Origin: Camellia lanceoleosa
Lineage: Eukaryota > Streptophyta > Magnoliopsida > Ericales > Theaceae
DNA length: 64,000 nt
Reading direction: 5' to 3'
NCBI GenBank assembly: GCA_025200525.1
Contig: CM045763.1
Span: 86,332,131-86,396,130, forward strand
Shown: positions 55,388 through 64,000 of the stretch, piece after piece
How positions within the stretch are numbered: position 1 is the stretch's first letter
Layout: every line of letters begins with the position of its first letter
Program-made: the position numbers and the translations under genes
Notes under the pieces: model-generated
What the model was told of the DNA's origin: nothing
The model's database searches: none
The model's input: only the letters and a program-made list of their open reading frames with translations

Positions 55388-56093
55388 GGCTTCAAAATTG
55401 CAGACATGTGCAGAGTGTGTTTTGGTTTGCAGCAGCATCTGTAGTATTGCATTGGGAGTTACTGGTGTTCTGGGGCTTTTGGTTCTGTTGGTGGGGCTTT
55501 GATTTGTTGCAGCAGCACTCCAATTGCTGGGTTTGGTATTTGGTTACTACTGCATTGGTTTAAAACTGCTGGGATTGTTTTTGGTTGCTATTGCATTGGT
55601 TTTGTTGGTGGGGCTTTTGATTTGTTGCAGCAGCACTCCAATTGCTGCATTGCAACTTCAGCCTTGGTGAATTGCTCAGGTTTGTGGTGAATTGCTGGGT
55701 TGATTTCTGGGGTTGGGTTGTTCTAGTTCTTTTTGGCTGCTATGCATTGGTTGTTATTTGGCTGTAGTATAGGTCAGGTTTGGTCAGGTCTGGTTGCTAT
55801 TGACTGATCATATTGCCAAGGTCACTAGCAAGGCTTGTTCTGGTTTTGTGCCAAGAGTATTGGTTAATCCCTAGGTCAATTGCAGTGGGCTGGTTATTGT
55901 TCTGTTCTGCTATTGGTTTGATGTTGGTTTGCTTTTGGTCTGTTGGTTTTCTCTTGCTGTTCTCGTCTTTGTTTCTTCTTCTTCTTGGGCTTGGTTCCTC
56001 ACCAAACTCCTCTTCCTCCTCCTTTGTTGATGTAATCTCTCTTCTTGTTTGGTTTTTGCATCTATAAAGGTTCCTTTTTGCTAATAAAAAAAA
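55388..56093 (+). other. LINE 3' UTR
   Basis: T/G-rich, with three repeats of ATTTGTTGCAGCAGCACTCC-like words (55430-55640), ending in the poly(A) run at 56084-56093. No gene. Confidence 0.7.
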
Positions 56094-56355
56094 ATATCTC
56101 TAATCAAATCAAGAACCAACTCCTTAAATTTCCTTTATTTCTCACTCGTGTTCCTCTACAAGAACCATTTGTACTGGAGGAATCAGAAGACAAAGGTGAA
56201 GATCCCGAGAAAACCACCTCTAGATCTTAGCCCAAAGATTCAAACCTAGCATCTCCTAATCCTATCCCCATAAGCTGACAAAGTCCTGGTAGTAAAAGAT
56301 GCAAATTTTCTTTCTGTAAAGCAAGTATTTGTCCAAAGAGTGACTTCCTAAACTT

Positions 56356-56391
56356 GAAGAAGAAGAAGAAGAAGAAGAAGAAGAAGAAGAA
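56356..56391. repeat. (GAA)n microsatellite
   Basis: About twelve GAA units in a row inside the unidentified sequence. Confidence 0.85.
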
Positions 56392-56720
56392 GCTAACAAC
56401 AAGAAATGTTCTTCAGCATCCTCTAGTCCTGACAAATCAACTGACTTGAAACCTGAAAGTCACTGGGACCAAAGTTGATGCAACTGTGGAAGAAACACGA
56501 GAAACTAATGGACATTATAGTGCAAGATCTCCTGTTGCCCTCTTTGAAGAACAAGGTAAAACTCAAAGTACTTTATCTTCTCCTCATGTATAAAGAACCA
56601 AGAACCTTTCAGCAACCCCTACTTCTGCAGAAACTAATCAATTTGAGCTGCCCCCAAGTGAAGCTTAATCTGACTCATCCTTCGCAAGAACCAACTACAT
56701 CATCAGACGGGTAAGCAAAG

Positions 56721-57339
56721 GCTAAATTGGCAACTTTCTTTGAAAACTAGATTTAAACACCCCGATTTGGTTCGACCAATAAAACCTAGACCCATAGATG
56801 TTTCATGTATCCCTAATGATGGACTAGCGCTACATGTGGTGTTCCTTTGCTCACAAGATCACGAGAATGTCTAAATTGCTTCCATTTCTTCTGTTAATCG
56901 TCCATTTACCAAATCCTATGGCCTCGTGCCTTAACTTTCAATGAAGTCAGGGTAGTGCCATAATTTCCAAAAGCTCGGGAATATGTTTGGGAGTTTTGTT
57001 TCAGACCCTAAGAGTTTTAAAATCATACCTCTATCCTAAGAAAACCATTTTTGTAAAGTTGGCATGCTCATGGTACACTTTGGCACACTTTGGCGTGCCT
57101 TTGGCACGCTTTAACACACTCTACCACGCTAGTGGCATGCCCGAGCACACGTTGAGCGTGTCAACCACTTTGAGTATTATGGAAAGCTTTAGAAATTTCA
57201 TTTTTGGCAACTCCCACATATTAGGTAACCAATGGCATGCATCAGGTACACACCGGCACACCCGCAACAAAGTGGTAAACTTCTCTTCACAAATAATATT
57301 TAAAAAAAAAAACCAAAATAAAAAATTTGTCATTATTTA
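56721..57339. other. Intergenic stretch, no gene supported
   Basis: Open frames on both strands have no motif. GGCACGC/GGCATGC words cluster at 57059-57160. The - strand side would follow the last exon of the HGSNAT-like gene. Confidence 0.4.
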
Positions 57340-59835
57340 CTAGTGAATTGTTTGGAGGCTTGTGATACTATCCATTTATGAATGCTGCAAAAATACCTAG
57401 TGCTACCATCACACTAGCATTGCGTTCATTCTTATTCATTCTAGGAATAAGAATGGAGTCCTCGATCCCTAAACATCAATTTATTCATATTTATCGAACA
57501 GGATTAGGTTATTCCTTGTTTGTTTTGTCTAATACTAGAGGTGGATAGGAAGATTCAATCTAATTACCGGCATGTACAATATAGAGAATACAATTCTGCT
57601 ACACTAGGCGTGAAACACACATATTTGAAGTTGTACAATTGATCTTGCTTCATGTAAATGATGGTTAAGGTTTGTTATACTAAGTTATTAAGATAAATTA
57701 GTTTAGAGTTATTATACATAAAATATACATATATATATACTGAGTATTGTACAAAATGATATGGCAGATTGTGGTATCTTTTTTGAAAACATAATGCCTT
57801 CTATTTTGATCATAATTTTCAAGTATATTCTTGCCACATAAATCTTATAGTAAATTATGATTGTTTAGCATTTCCCATTAGTTTACGTCTGAGAAAACTT
57901 TACAAAGTTAGAAAAGTAGTTCGAAAAATGGCCAGAAAATAAAGTGTATGGTGTAGATTCAAATTTAGTGTAACGTGGACTATATCTAGAATCAATCTGG
58001 TCTACACACTTAATTTTTAACAACTTGTCTAGTTACTTTTTCAAGCACCGTAACATTGTTGTTGTATAAACCATTTCTAGATGAGTTTTATGAGACTCAC
58101 CATTTGTAAAATGAAGAATGATGCCTACAAAAAGTAAACCAAGCCCCATTGAGACCCCTTGCTTGAGCCACTCAGAGTGACCCTAAAAAACATTCCCACT
58201 TACATCAACCTTCGTGAATTTTATGTTTGGCTCTCACTAATGATTGATACTTGCAACTAAAAGATTGTAACTAATCTTAAAATGTATTAAAATGTGCCCG
58301 TAATGGATGCCAATGATACCTGACATGATAGCTGAGATCAAACTAAGTAAAAGTAGAAGGAAAAAAAAAAAAAAAAAGTTTAGCTCATAATCATCATTTT
58401 CAAAAAAAAAAAAAAAAAAAAAAAACTATGTTGTTGTTCTCATTTGTGTTTATAGATCAACAAACCTCAACAAGCCTTCCGGTTCAAATGGAGTGCGACA
58501 CCAATTTGGAACATTTGCGCGAAGTGGGCCAGTATTGGGAGAACTAAATGTGCATGCCTACAAGATCATCGAAAAACACCAAAATATTGATGACTTAATC
58601 ATTAGCATATTAGGAAAAATTGATATTGGACCTAACCTTTAAGGAATCCAGAGGGTTGCATGTAGAGATATTGATGCCCGAAACTTTTTGATACACATAA
58701 CCAACAACATTGCAAGCAAGGCCTAAGTGTCCTCCCATCCCACATTTTACCTGGAAAAGAGAACAATATATCAGCTTCATTGCACTGCACTTGTGACTTT
58801 TGTGTAATCTTTATAATTGATTTGCTGCATACCATCTATCTCACTGTTCCTTGATCTTGAGGCACCACGAATCTCCAATTTGCCACGTATAGCACATATG
58901 TTGTGATCATGTAAATGAGGAACACGATAACGGCTCCTAACCTAAAACAATAAAAGCAAAGTTTAGACTTTGACAAAGTTTAGAACTTTGAATGTGACAT
59001 GGTTGTGTTTTAATATAGTTTGTGTTTCACTCACCATTGCCATTTATAAGCATTGAAAATGAAGAAATGACTGGGTCTCAGGTAGTCGGCCTAAGCTTGG
59101 TGGTGAAGGTCTCTATTAGAGCTACAACCAAGTATACCGATATTCTCTATTTACACACACAAGAAATCGGTACTGACATTAGGATTTACTTTATTTTAGA
59201 ATTCATCTATTTGCAAATACTCTGAACAAATTTCAATTTCGTATCGATTTCAATTGAAATGAAAGTAAAATTAAGGGGGTTTATTTTTTATTTTTATATT
59301 TTCCTTCTAATTTGTGAAGGCCGGTTGACAATTCAGAATGAGAAAGCTCACTTTGACTATTAATTTCTTCCATAATCCATAGAACATCCATAAAATCATT
59401 TCTTGAGCTTGAATTTATCAATAAATTGTGATATCAAAATACAAAGATTAGATGTCACATAATTAAAATCTTCACTAATTGGCTACTTGAAATTAATTTC
59501 AAGTTGTAACTATTTGTAACCTTTGTGAAAAGAATGACAGGGAAGAATATGTGTTACCTAGAGGATGCCACACCATGGGATTTGCTTCTTGTCAACTCCA
59601 TAAGACAAATCATCTAGTGCATGAGAGTATCCTCCTGCATAGTAATTAGTCCTTACTCAATAAATTTGGCCCCAATATAAACTGATGGTTGACATGTTTC
59701 GCCTTTTAGTTTATAGTCTACTTGTCCCTTAAACTCATTCAATTCCATGCCCTAAAACTTTTAATCAACACAGTCCCAAAAATAGATTCTTGTAGAGACC
59801 TTGTTGTTTTACTTGAAATCCTAGAGATTGCTAGT

Positions 59836-60110
59836 ACAAGTTTTTTTTTATCAGCAAAAAAGATACTTCATTGATGTAAAAACTAGTACAAGGTACGAAA
59901 GAAATTACACCAATAAAGAAAAGAGGAGTGCAGGAGCATCAAAATGAGCTAAATGATCCCAACTAGGTTGGCACCAAAAAACCCATCCTATCATTTTCTA
60001 GCACCCCAAAGTTGGTAGGGAACCAACGAGAGAGACAGACCAAAAACCAAACCAATGCTGCTATGCTGCTAGACATCATCTGCTAGAAAACTAGCAGAGC
60101 AAACAGATCA
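59836..60110 (-). mobile_element. LINE 3'-end fragment in an HGSNAT-like intron
   Basis: On the - strand the fragment ends TTTTTGCTGATAAAAAAAAC, with CATCAATGAAGTATC just before it, the usual tail of plant L1 elements. It lies between exons at 59638 and 60206. The 5' limit is not certain and no TSD was assigned. Confidence 0.6.
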
Positions 60111-61407
60111 GAATACACCACCCAAGTTGTATACATTGTTCATGTTCAAGGATCACCTTGGCATAAATGAGATAGGGGCAAATTAAACTAGTGAAACAAT
60201 TATTTTCAATACCTTGCCAGACAATTCCCCAAAAAAGAAGCTTCAATGTCCTTATGATTATCTTCTTGACTGCATCCTTCACCACTAGTATTTTCTGCAA
60301 CATCAAGATCAAACTTCATTGCATATTTGGGTTAGTCTATAAGCCAAATTTGTGAGATCATAAGATAGATGAATGATGACTTGTTTTGCAATTTTTTATT
60401 TATTTATTTATTTTATTTTATTGTTTTATGTCTAGGGTATTGGAGTAGCAACCCCAAGATATGGTTACTTTTCACTGCACTAGACAATGTGCTCACCTGT
60501 TCTTCTTGATTAGTATCTATGTATTGGTTCTCTATGCCAATCAAGCCATAAGAATTGGCATTGACTATTGATTGTAGTGGCATCATGGTTCGAAGTTGAC
60601 GTGGACCGTAAAGTTGACTTGGTTACATAGTTGTGTCACAACATTGAGTAATACATGTATAGATATGTTATAAAATGCTCAATAAGTTTTCAAAATATCA
60701 TGAAATTTTACTACAAAAATGAAATAATTTAATGAAGTCATAAGATAAACAAAACGCTATATATTAATCATTTTAGGCGCTACCAAGTTTACTCTATTAC
60801 AAACTCATACTTATTTAGTTCAATTGACAATTACATTTGACACACAAAATAAGTCAAGTATTTGTAGTCTACTTAGATTATTATCTTCAACATTGTCATC
60901 AGATTAGTATTTCTCCATCTTCACAATATTTGGCACTTTATCTAAATTTTTTAATTTGGTATGTACAATTTTGATTGTGAGTTAAAATCCCCTAGTTTAA
61001 TTTCTGTCGAGATTATATAAGTGAATTAAAAATTAAACTATCAAATCAAATTCAGCAACTAAAAAAATATATTTAAACAACCTTGGATGACTAAAATAAT
61101 ACAATTGTATTATATGACAGTCACAAATTTTATTTTCATTAAATTTAGCGACAATCACTTATAGATACATTGCAACTTTGATAAATAAATAAATAAATAA
61201 AATGTTTTTTAATGCCACAATTGAAAATGTAACATCAAAATAAAATTTGAGATAAATATATTAAAGTGATAAGTGTAATTTATGTTTAAAAAACTATGAA
61301 CGATACTTACCTTGAGGAAAAATGTGATTGTGACACCTACTATGATGAGAAGAAAAGTCAACAAAACATCGGCCAATGTGCAACCATTCCATGGTGAGTG
61401 ATCAATA

Positions 61408-61634
61408 TGAGGATATGCAGGGACGGATTTAGGATTATGGCTTTGGGGGCTACTCTATAGTTTAAAAAATTAGGAGGGCTACTCTATGTAATTTTGAAAT
61501 TATCTAAAAAAAAATTTAGGGGTGCGAACTCCTATATTTTTAAATTATTTTAAAATTTCTAGTATAATATATGATATTTTTCAAATTTTTTGGGATACGG
61601 CCGGCCCTCCCTAGATCCATCATTGAGGATATGC
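61408..61634. mobile_element. MITE in an HGSNAT-like exon (Mutator-type TSD)
   Basis: The inserted unit (61419-61623, 205 bp) starts AGGGACGGATTTAGGA and ends, reversed, in ATGATGGATCTAGGGAGGG, giving imperfect terminal inverted repeats. TGAGGATATGC flanks it at 61408-61418 and 61624-61634, an 11-bp TSD. Removing it with one TSD joins DDAGEAYPH to IDHSPWNG in frame. AT-rich interior, no coding. The TSD length points to a Mutator-like source, though this family could also be something else. Confidence 0.8.
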
Positions 61635-61671
61635 TTCTCCAGCATCGTCTACTAGTATCATCACCTTCCTA

Positions 61672-61979
61672 ACACATTTTGACAATGGTTAGAATGACAA
61701 TAAACATTAAAAACACTTTGTGATTTTTTATTTTTAATTTAGATGAACCTACATGTTTTAACATCAATCATAAAATCATTTTCAAAAATGGTAATGCCAT
61801 GCAAATGTAATTTATGTATAAAAAAATTGATACAACCTTTTGTTGTGGGAATTGAAAAATATTTATCTTAAATCAATTTTATAGAATAATATTGAAAGCA
61901 AAATAGATTCTTTTTAAAAAGGTTTTTCACAAATCAATATAAACTATACATACAAACATAAAACGGTATAAGTAAAAGA
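61672..61979 (-). other. Upstream intron of the HGSNAT-like gene
   Basis: AT-rich non-coding sequence between the exon starting at 61671 and the copia LTR. The first exons of the gene are not seen before the window ends and may lie beyond the copia element. Confidence 0.45.
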
Positions 61980-62415
61980 TGAAAGGATTCAGAAAGTAGC
62001 CTGTATGATTGTGAGAGGCACGTCAAAGACGCTGTCCTAAAGTCGTTATCGCTCCCTCCGTGCAGGTTCTAACGATCACAAACGACTCCAAGATACAACC
62101 CAAGAATCACGAGAATCGATACAATGCAGTTGTACCGAGAAGAGTTTGCCAAGAATGTATCAATTGCCCAGAATATATGAAATATAGAATTGTAAAGAGA
62201 AGAAGGAGAGAGAGATCAGAGTACGTTGTATATCTTTTCTCAATTAGAGTCCTATTTAAATAGGCTCTTTGGTATCTGTTTAGAACAGACACACCTCTTG
62301 GTTTAAAACTAAAACCAAATTTAAAAATCAAATAAATAAGACTATAAAAGGAAATAAATAAATAATAATAAATAAAAATAATTAAAGTTTTGAAGCTTTT
62401 AGGAAATCTCCAACA
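61980..62415 (-). repeat. 3' LTR of the Tork-like copia element
   Basis: About 436 bp. Contains a TATA-like CTATTTAAATAG palindrome at 62250-62270 (- strand promoter side), and GTGAGAGGCACGTCAAAGAC near the end. Confidence 0.65.
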
Positions 62416-63586
62416 ATCCCCCACAAGATTCAAAACTTTGTAAAACCAGTCAAATAAATAAAAATAATATGAGCAACTTTAAAACCATACAATGGGTGTA
62501 GGTGTTTTTCAAACTTGAACCTCACTTAGTGTTAACAGTTTCATTCTGAAAGAATCTTAGTGAACTAGGTCTTGAACTAAATCCTTTTACCAGAATTCAA
62601 CATGTCACACATATGGTATGATACATAACTGTGGCATGGGTTAGCACTATTAGCAGCCATGTGCTCAATCTTGATTCTCATGAGAGTTTTAGGAAATAGC
62701 CCTATTTCCACGGTTGCGGCTTCACGACGCTCTCACTTAGGTGAATCCTCCAAAGATAGAAGTGACGGATGTCTATCTTGCGAGAGTTTGCTCGCCTTGG
62801 ATTCATTTAGAGTAAATACTTTTCCTTAACCATCACATTTACATCAGCACTAATATCTTAGGGATGAGCAGGAGAATATAAATTTAATAAAGTCTCCTTA
62901 TTTAAAGTGCTGGAATACGAGTCATACTATAAGGATTGTTCCTACCCATTGAACTTCCTTCATGGGATCTCCAATCACAGAAGTTGGGTTACTTCCTTAG
63001 TTGACTCCTTGTGGGCTTAGACCCATCCCCCTCGATAAATCTAAGACTACACTCTTAGATAAACCTTTTGTTAGCGATCGACAATATTCTTTTGATTTCA
63101 CAAAATTCAAAGATACAACATTTTTATTCACCAAACTTTTTATAGATTTATACCTCACTTGCATATGCCTATTCATCTTTTTATTAGTATGTGTTTGTTT
63201 CACAAGTTCTATTCTGACTCTATTATCACAATGTATAGAAATAGCGGTATAGGATTTTTCACAAGTGAAATATCAAGGAGTAAATTTTAATCCACTCGGC
63301 TTCAATACACGTAGTGTCTAAGGCTATAAGTTACGATTACATTGTACTTCTAGAGATAACGGTTTGTTTTTAGAACCCCGTGATATTCTTTGCTCCACCT
63401 AACATAAATATATACCCAATAGTAGACTTAACATCTAAGTTATCATTATCCAATTAGCATCGCTATAACCTTCTATCACATTAGGAAAACCACTAAAGCA
63501 AAGTGAATAATCTAGAGTTCCTTAAATATTTAAAAACTCTTTCCTGACAATCCAATGATCTTTACTAGGATTATGAGTATGTCTAC
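62416..63586 (-). pseudogene. RNase H region and 3' UTR of the Tork-like copia element
   Basis: Short pieces in several frames recall copia RNase H: DNDNLDVKSTIGYIFML near 63380-63440 and a later TCIEAEWIKILL-like stretch near 63110-63200. Many stops. The last 400 bp before the polypurine tract (62430-62950) appear non-coding. Confidence 0.6.
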
Positions 63587-64000
63587 TTAATCTCCCAACA
63601 AAGATAGGCAATATCGTCTAGTCTTATTAGCAATATAGAGAAGTGATCCAATAATTTGAGAATATCTAAGTTGAGATACAGGTACACCATTATTTTTCTT
63701 CAAATTCATGCTAGGATCAAAAGGAGTTGAAACAGGTTTGAGATTATAATAATCAAACTTTTTTAACATTTTCTCTAAGATTTTAGATTGATTCAATGTA
63801 ATACCTTTGGTTCTTTTCTCTAATTTCATACCCAAAATTATATAAGCTTCTCCTAAATCTTTCATATCAAATTTTGAAGATAAATAAGATTTCACATTTT
63901 TAATTACCTCTAAATTTGTTCCAAATAATAAGATATCATCAACATATAAACACAAAATAATACATTCTCCATTATCTTCTTTATAGTATACACATTTATC
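63587..64000 (-). pseudogene. Reverse transcriptase of the Tork-like copia element, partial
   Basis: The - strand frame 63587-63955 begins CLYVDDILLFGTNLEV, with catalytic YVDD, and continues with LSSKFDMKDLGEAYIILGM, PVSTPFDPSMNLKKN and LRYSQIIGSLLYIANKTR. These are the palm, thumb and connection motifs of copia RT. The frame is still open at the edge of the open part and the fingers lie outside the window. A stop at 63588 ends it before RNase H. Confidence 0.85.

Larger units (their letters stand above)
53262..56093 (+). mobile_element. 5'-truncated L1-type LINE
   Basis: The unit starts abruptly in RT coding sequence and ends AAAGGTTCCTTTTTGCTAA followed by about 9 A. Flanking ATATCTCAAATCAAATCA (53244-53261) and ATATCTCTAATCAAATCA (56094-56111) form an 18-bp TSD with one mismatch. 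Endonuclease and ORF1 are missing through 5' truncation. The single mismatch in the TSD and moderate number of stops suggest an insertion of intermediate age. Confidence 0.88.
52740..56720 (+). other. Unidentified coding-like sequence interrupted by a LINE
   Basis: Left part 52751-53243 reads in one or two frames (GWKVYFRLCEKVPLIGTAF, then VVTFSWEIEDPIERVVVTMV). Right part 56112-56720 has LQEPFVLEESEDKGEDPE and a (GAA)n tract at 56356-56391. I recognise no family. Stops occur near 52934, 53159 and 56228. It could be a decayed retroelement gag, a pararetrovirus remnant or a host gene. Confidence 0.3.
57340..61671 (-). pseudogene. HGSNAT-like (DUF5009) membrane acetyltransferase gene, multi-exon, damaged
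   Basis: Exons on the - strand: 61624-61671 joined to 61311-61407 across a MITE; 60206-60296; about 59556-59638; 59035-59146; 58833-58941; 58637-58750; 58466-58557; about 58104-58185; and a terminal piece about 57345-57455. Motifs in order are VMILVDDAGEAYPH, IDHSPWNGCTLADVL, IIIRTLKLLFWGIVWQ, DDLSYGVDKKQIPWCGIL, ALIETFTTKLRPTT, FLIYMITTYVLYV, MGGHLGLACNVVGYV, NVPNWCRTPFEPEGLL, GVSMGLGLLFVGIILHF and ALGIFAAFINGW. These match plant heparan-alpha-glucosaminide N-acetyltransferase-like multi-pass proteins. Most splice sites look intact. Stops or shifts occur in the exons at 59035-59146 (TGA after RPTT), 58833-58941 and 57345-57455, and the end of the 59556 exon reads TAG. Some middle exons may be missing. 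Confidence 0.78.
61980..64000 (-). mobile_element. Ty1/copia element (Tork-like), 3' part, runs off the window
   Basis: The 3' LTR lies at about 61980-62415 (TGTTGGAGATTTCC to a CTTTCA end on the - strand). A polypurine tract (CTTGTGGGGGA) precedes it at 62416-62428. RNase H and RT follow upstream. The LTR left end (61980) is chosen from a TG/CA pair and is uncertain, since the partner LTR and TSD are outside the window. The Tork label rests on RT motifs and is tentative. Confidence 0.75.

Noticed and set aside
57427..57455. Inverted repeat CATTCTTATTC / GAATAAGAATG as a terminator or small RNA gene
   Set aside because: It lies in the terminal exon of the HGSNAT-like gene and looks like a short duplicated AGAATGAA word, perhaps an excision footprint. 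No further support.
1..64000. CRISPR arrays, tRNA or rRNA genes, bacterial operons
   Set aside because: No spaced identical repeats of CRISPR type and no tRNA or rRNA sequence were seen. Gene structure and elements are those of a plant nucleus.

Overview
The window is nuclear DNA of a flowering plant, most likely a eudicot. The evidence is spliced plant genes with GT-AG introns, plant Ty3/gypsy elements of the Tat/Ogre group with two RNase H domains, Ty1/copia elements, L1-type LINEs, and decayed copies of two plant gene families. Nothing bacterial, organellar or CRISPR-like was seen. All element and gene boundaries were read by eye from terminal motifs, target-site duplications (TSDs), splice consensus and recognisable protein motifs; no database search was run.

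Region 1 (1-36264) is one very large Tat/Ogre-like retrotransposon on the + strand whose 5' end lies outside the window. It has gag, protease, reverse transcriptase, two RNase H domains and integrase (about 618-8070), all broken by stops. An antisense spliced gene of the plant mobile domain (PMD) type follows (31552 down to 10634), then a 3' UTR, a polypurine tract and a 3' LTR (33144-36264). The PMD gene is cut into three pieces. A 4.4-kb solo LTR of a related element sits at 12495-16882 (TSD CATTG on the - strand). A 2.4-kb solo LTR, probably of a Tekay/Del chromovirus, spans 17054-30699 (TSD GCCAR on the - strand). That second LTR itself carries a complete 11.2-kb Tat element on the - strand (17773-29003, TSD GGAGG). 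At both breaks, dropping the insert and one TSD restores the PMD reading frame.

Region 2 (36265-51660) is a decayed gene for a DPP6-N-terminal/TolB-type beta-propeller protein. It is interrupted by an Ale-like copia element on the - strand (36648-49164), which in turn carries an 8.0-kb Tat element on the + strand (40798-48834) that has lost its protease and reverse transcriptase. Both Tat elements carry the same accessory spliced gene in antisense between integrase and 3' LTR (Transposase_28, 'putative gypsy type transposon' family). In both, a minisatellite lies where pol and the accessory gene converge.

Region 3 (51661-57340) holds LINE tails, a tandem duplication and a 5'-truncated L1-type LINE (53262-56093) with an 18-bp TSD, inserted into a sequence I could not identify. 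Region 4 (57340-61671, - strand) is a multi-exon gene of the heparan-alpha-glucosaminide N-acetyltransferase-like (HGSNAT/DUF5009) family. It is probably a pseudogene: a 205-bp Mutator-type MITE sits in one exon with an 11-bp TSD, and other exons carry stops and frameshifts. Region 5 (61980-64000, - strand) is the 3' part of a Tork-like copia element that runs off the window.

No autonomous new system is evident. The unusual material is the nesting record: a PMD gene carried inside a giant retrotransposon, a Tat copy with flanking host DNA trapped inside its 3' LTR, and paired minisatellites at the same place in two Tat elements.
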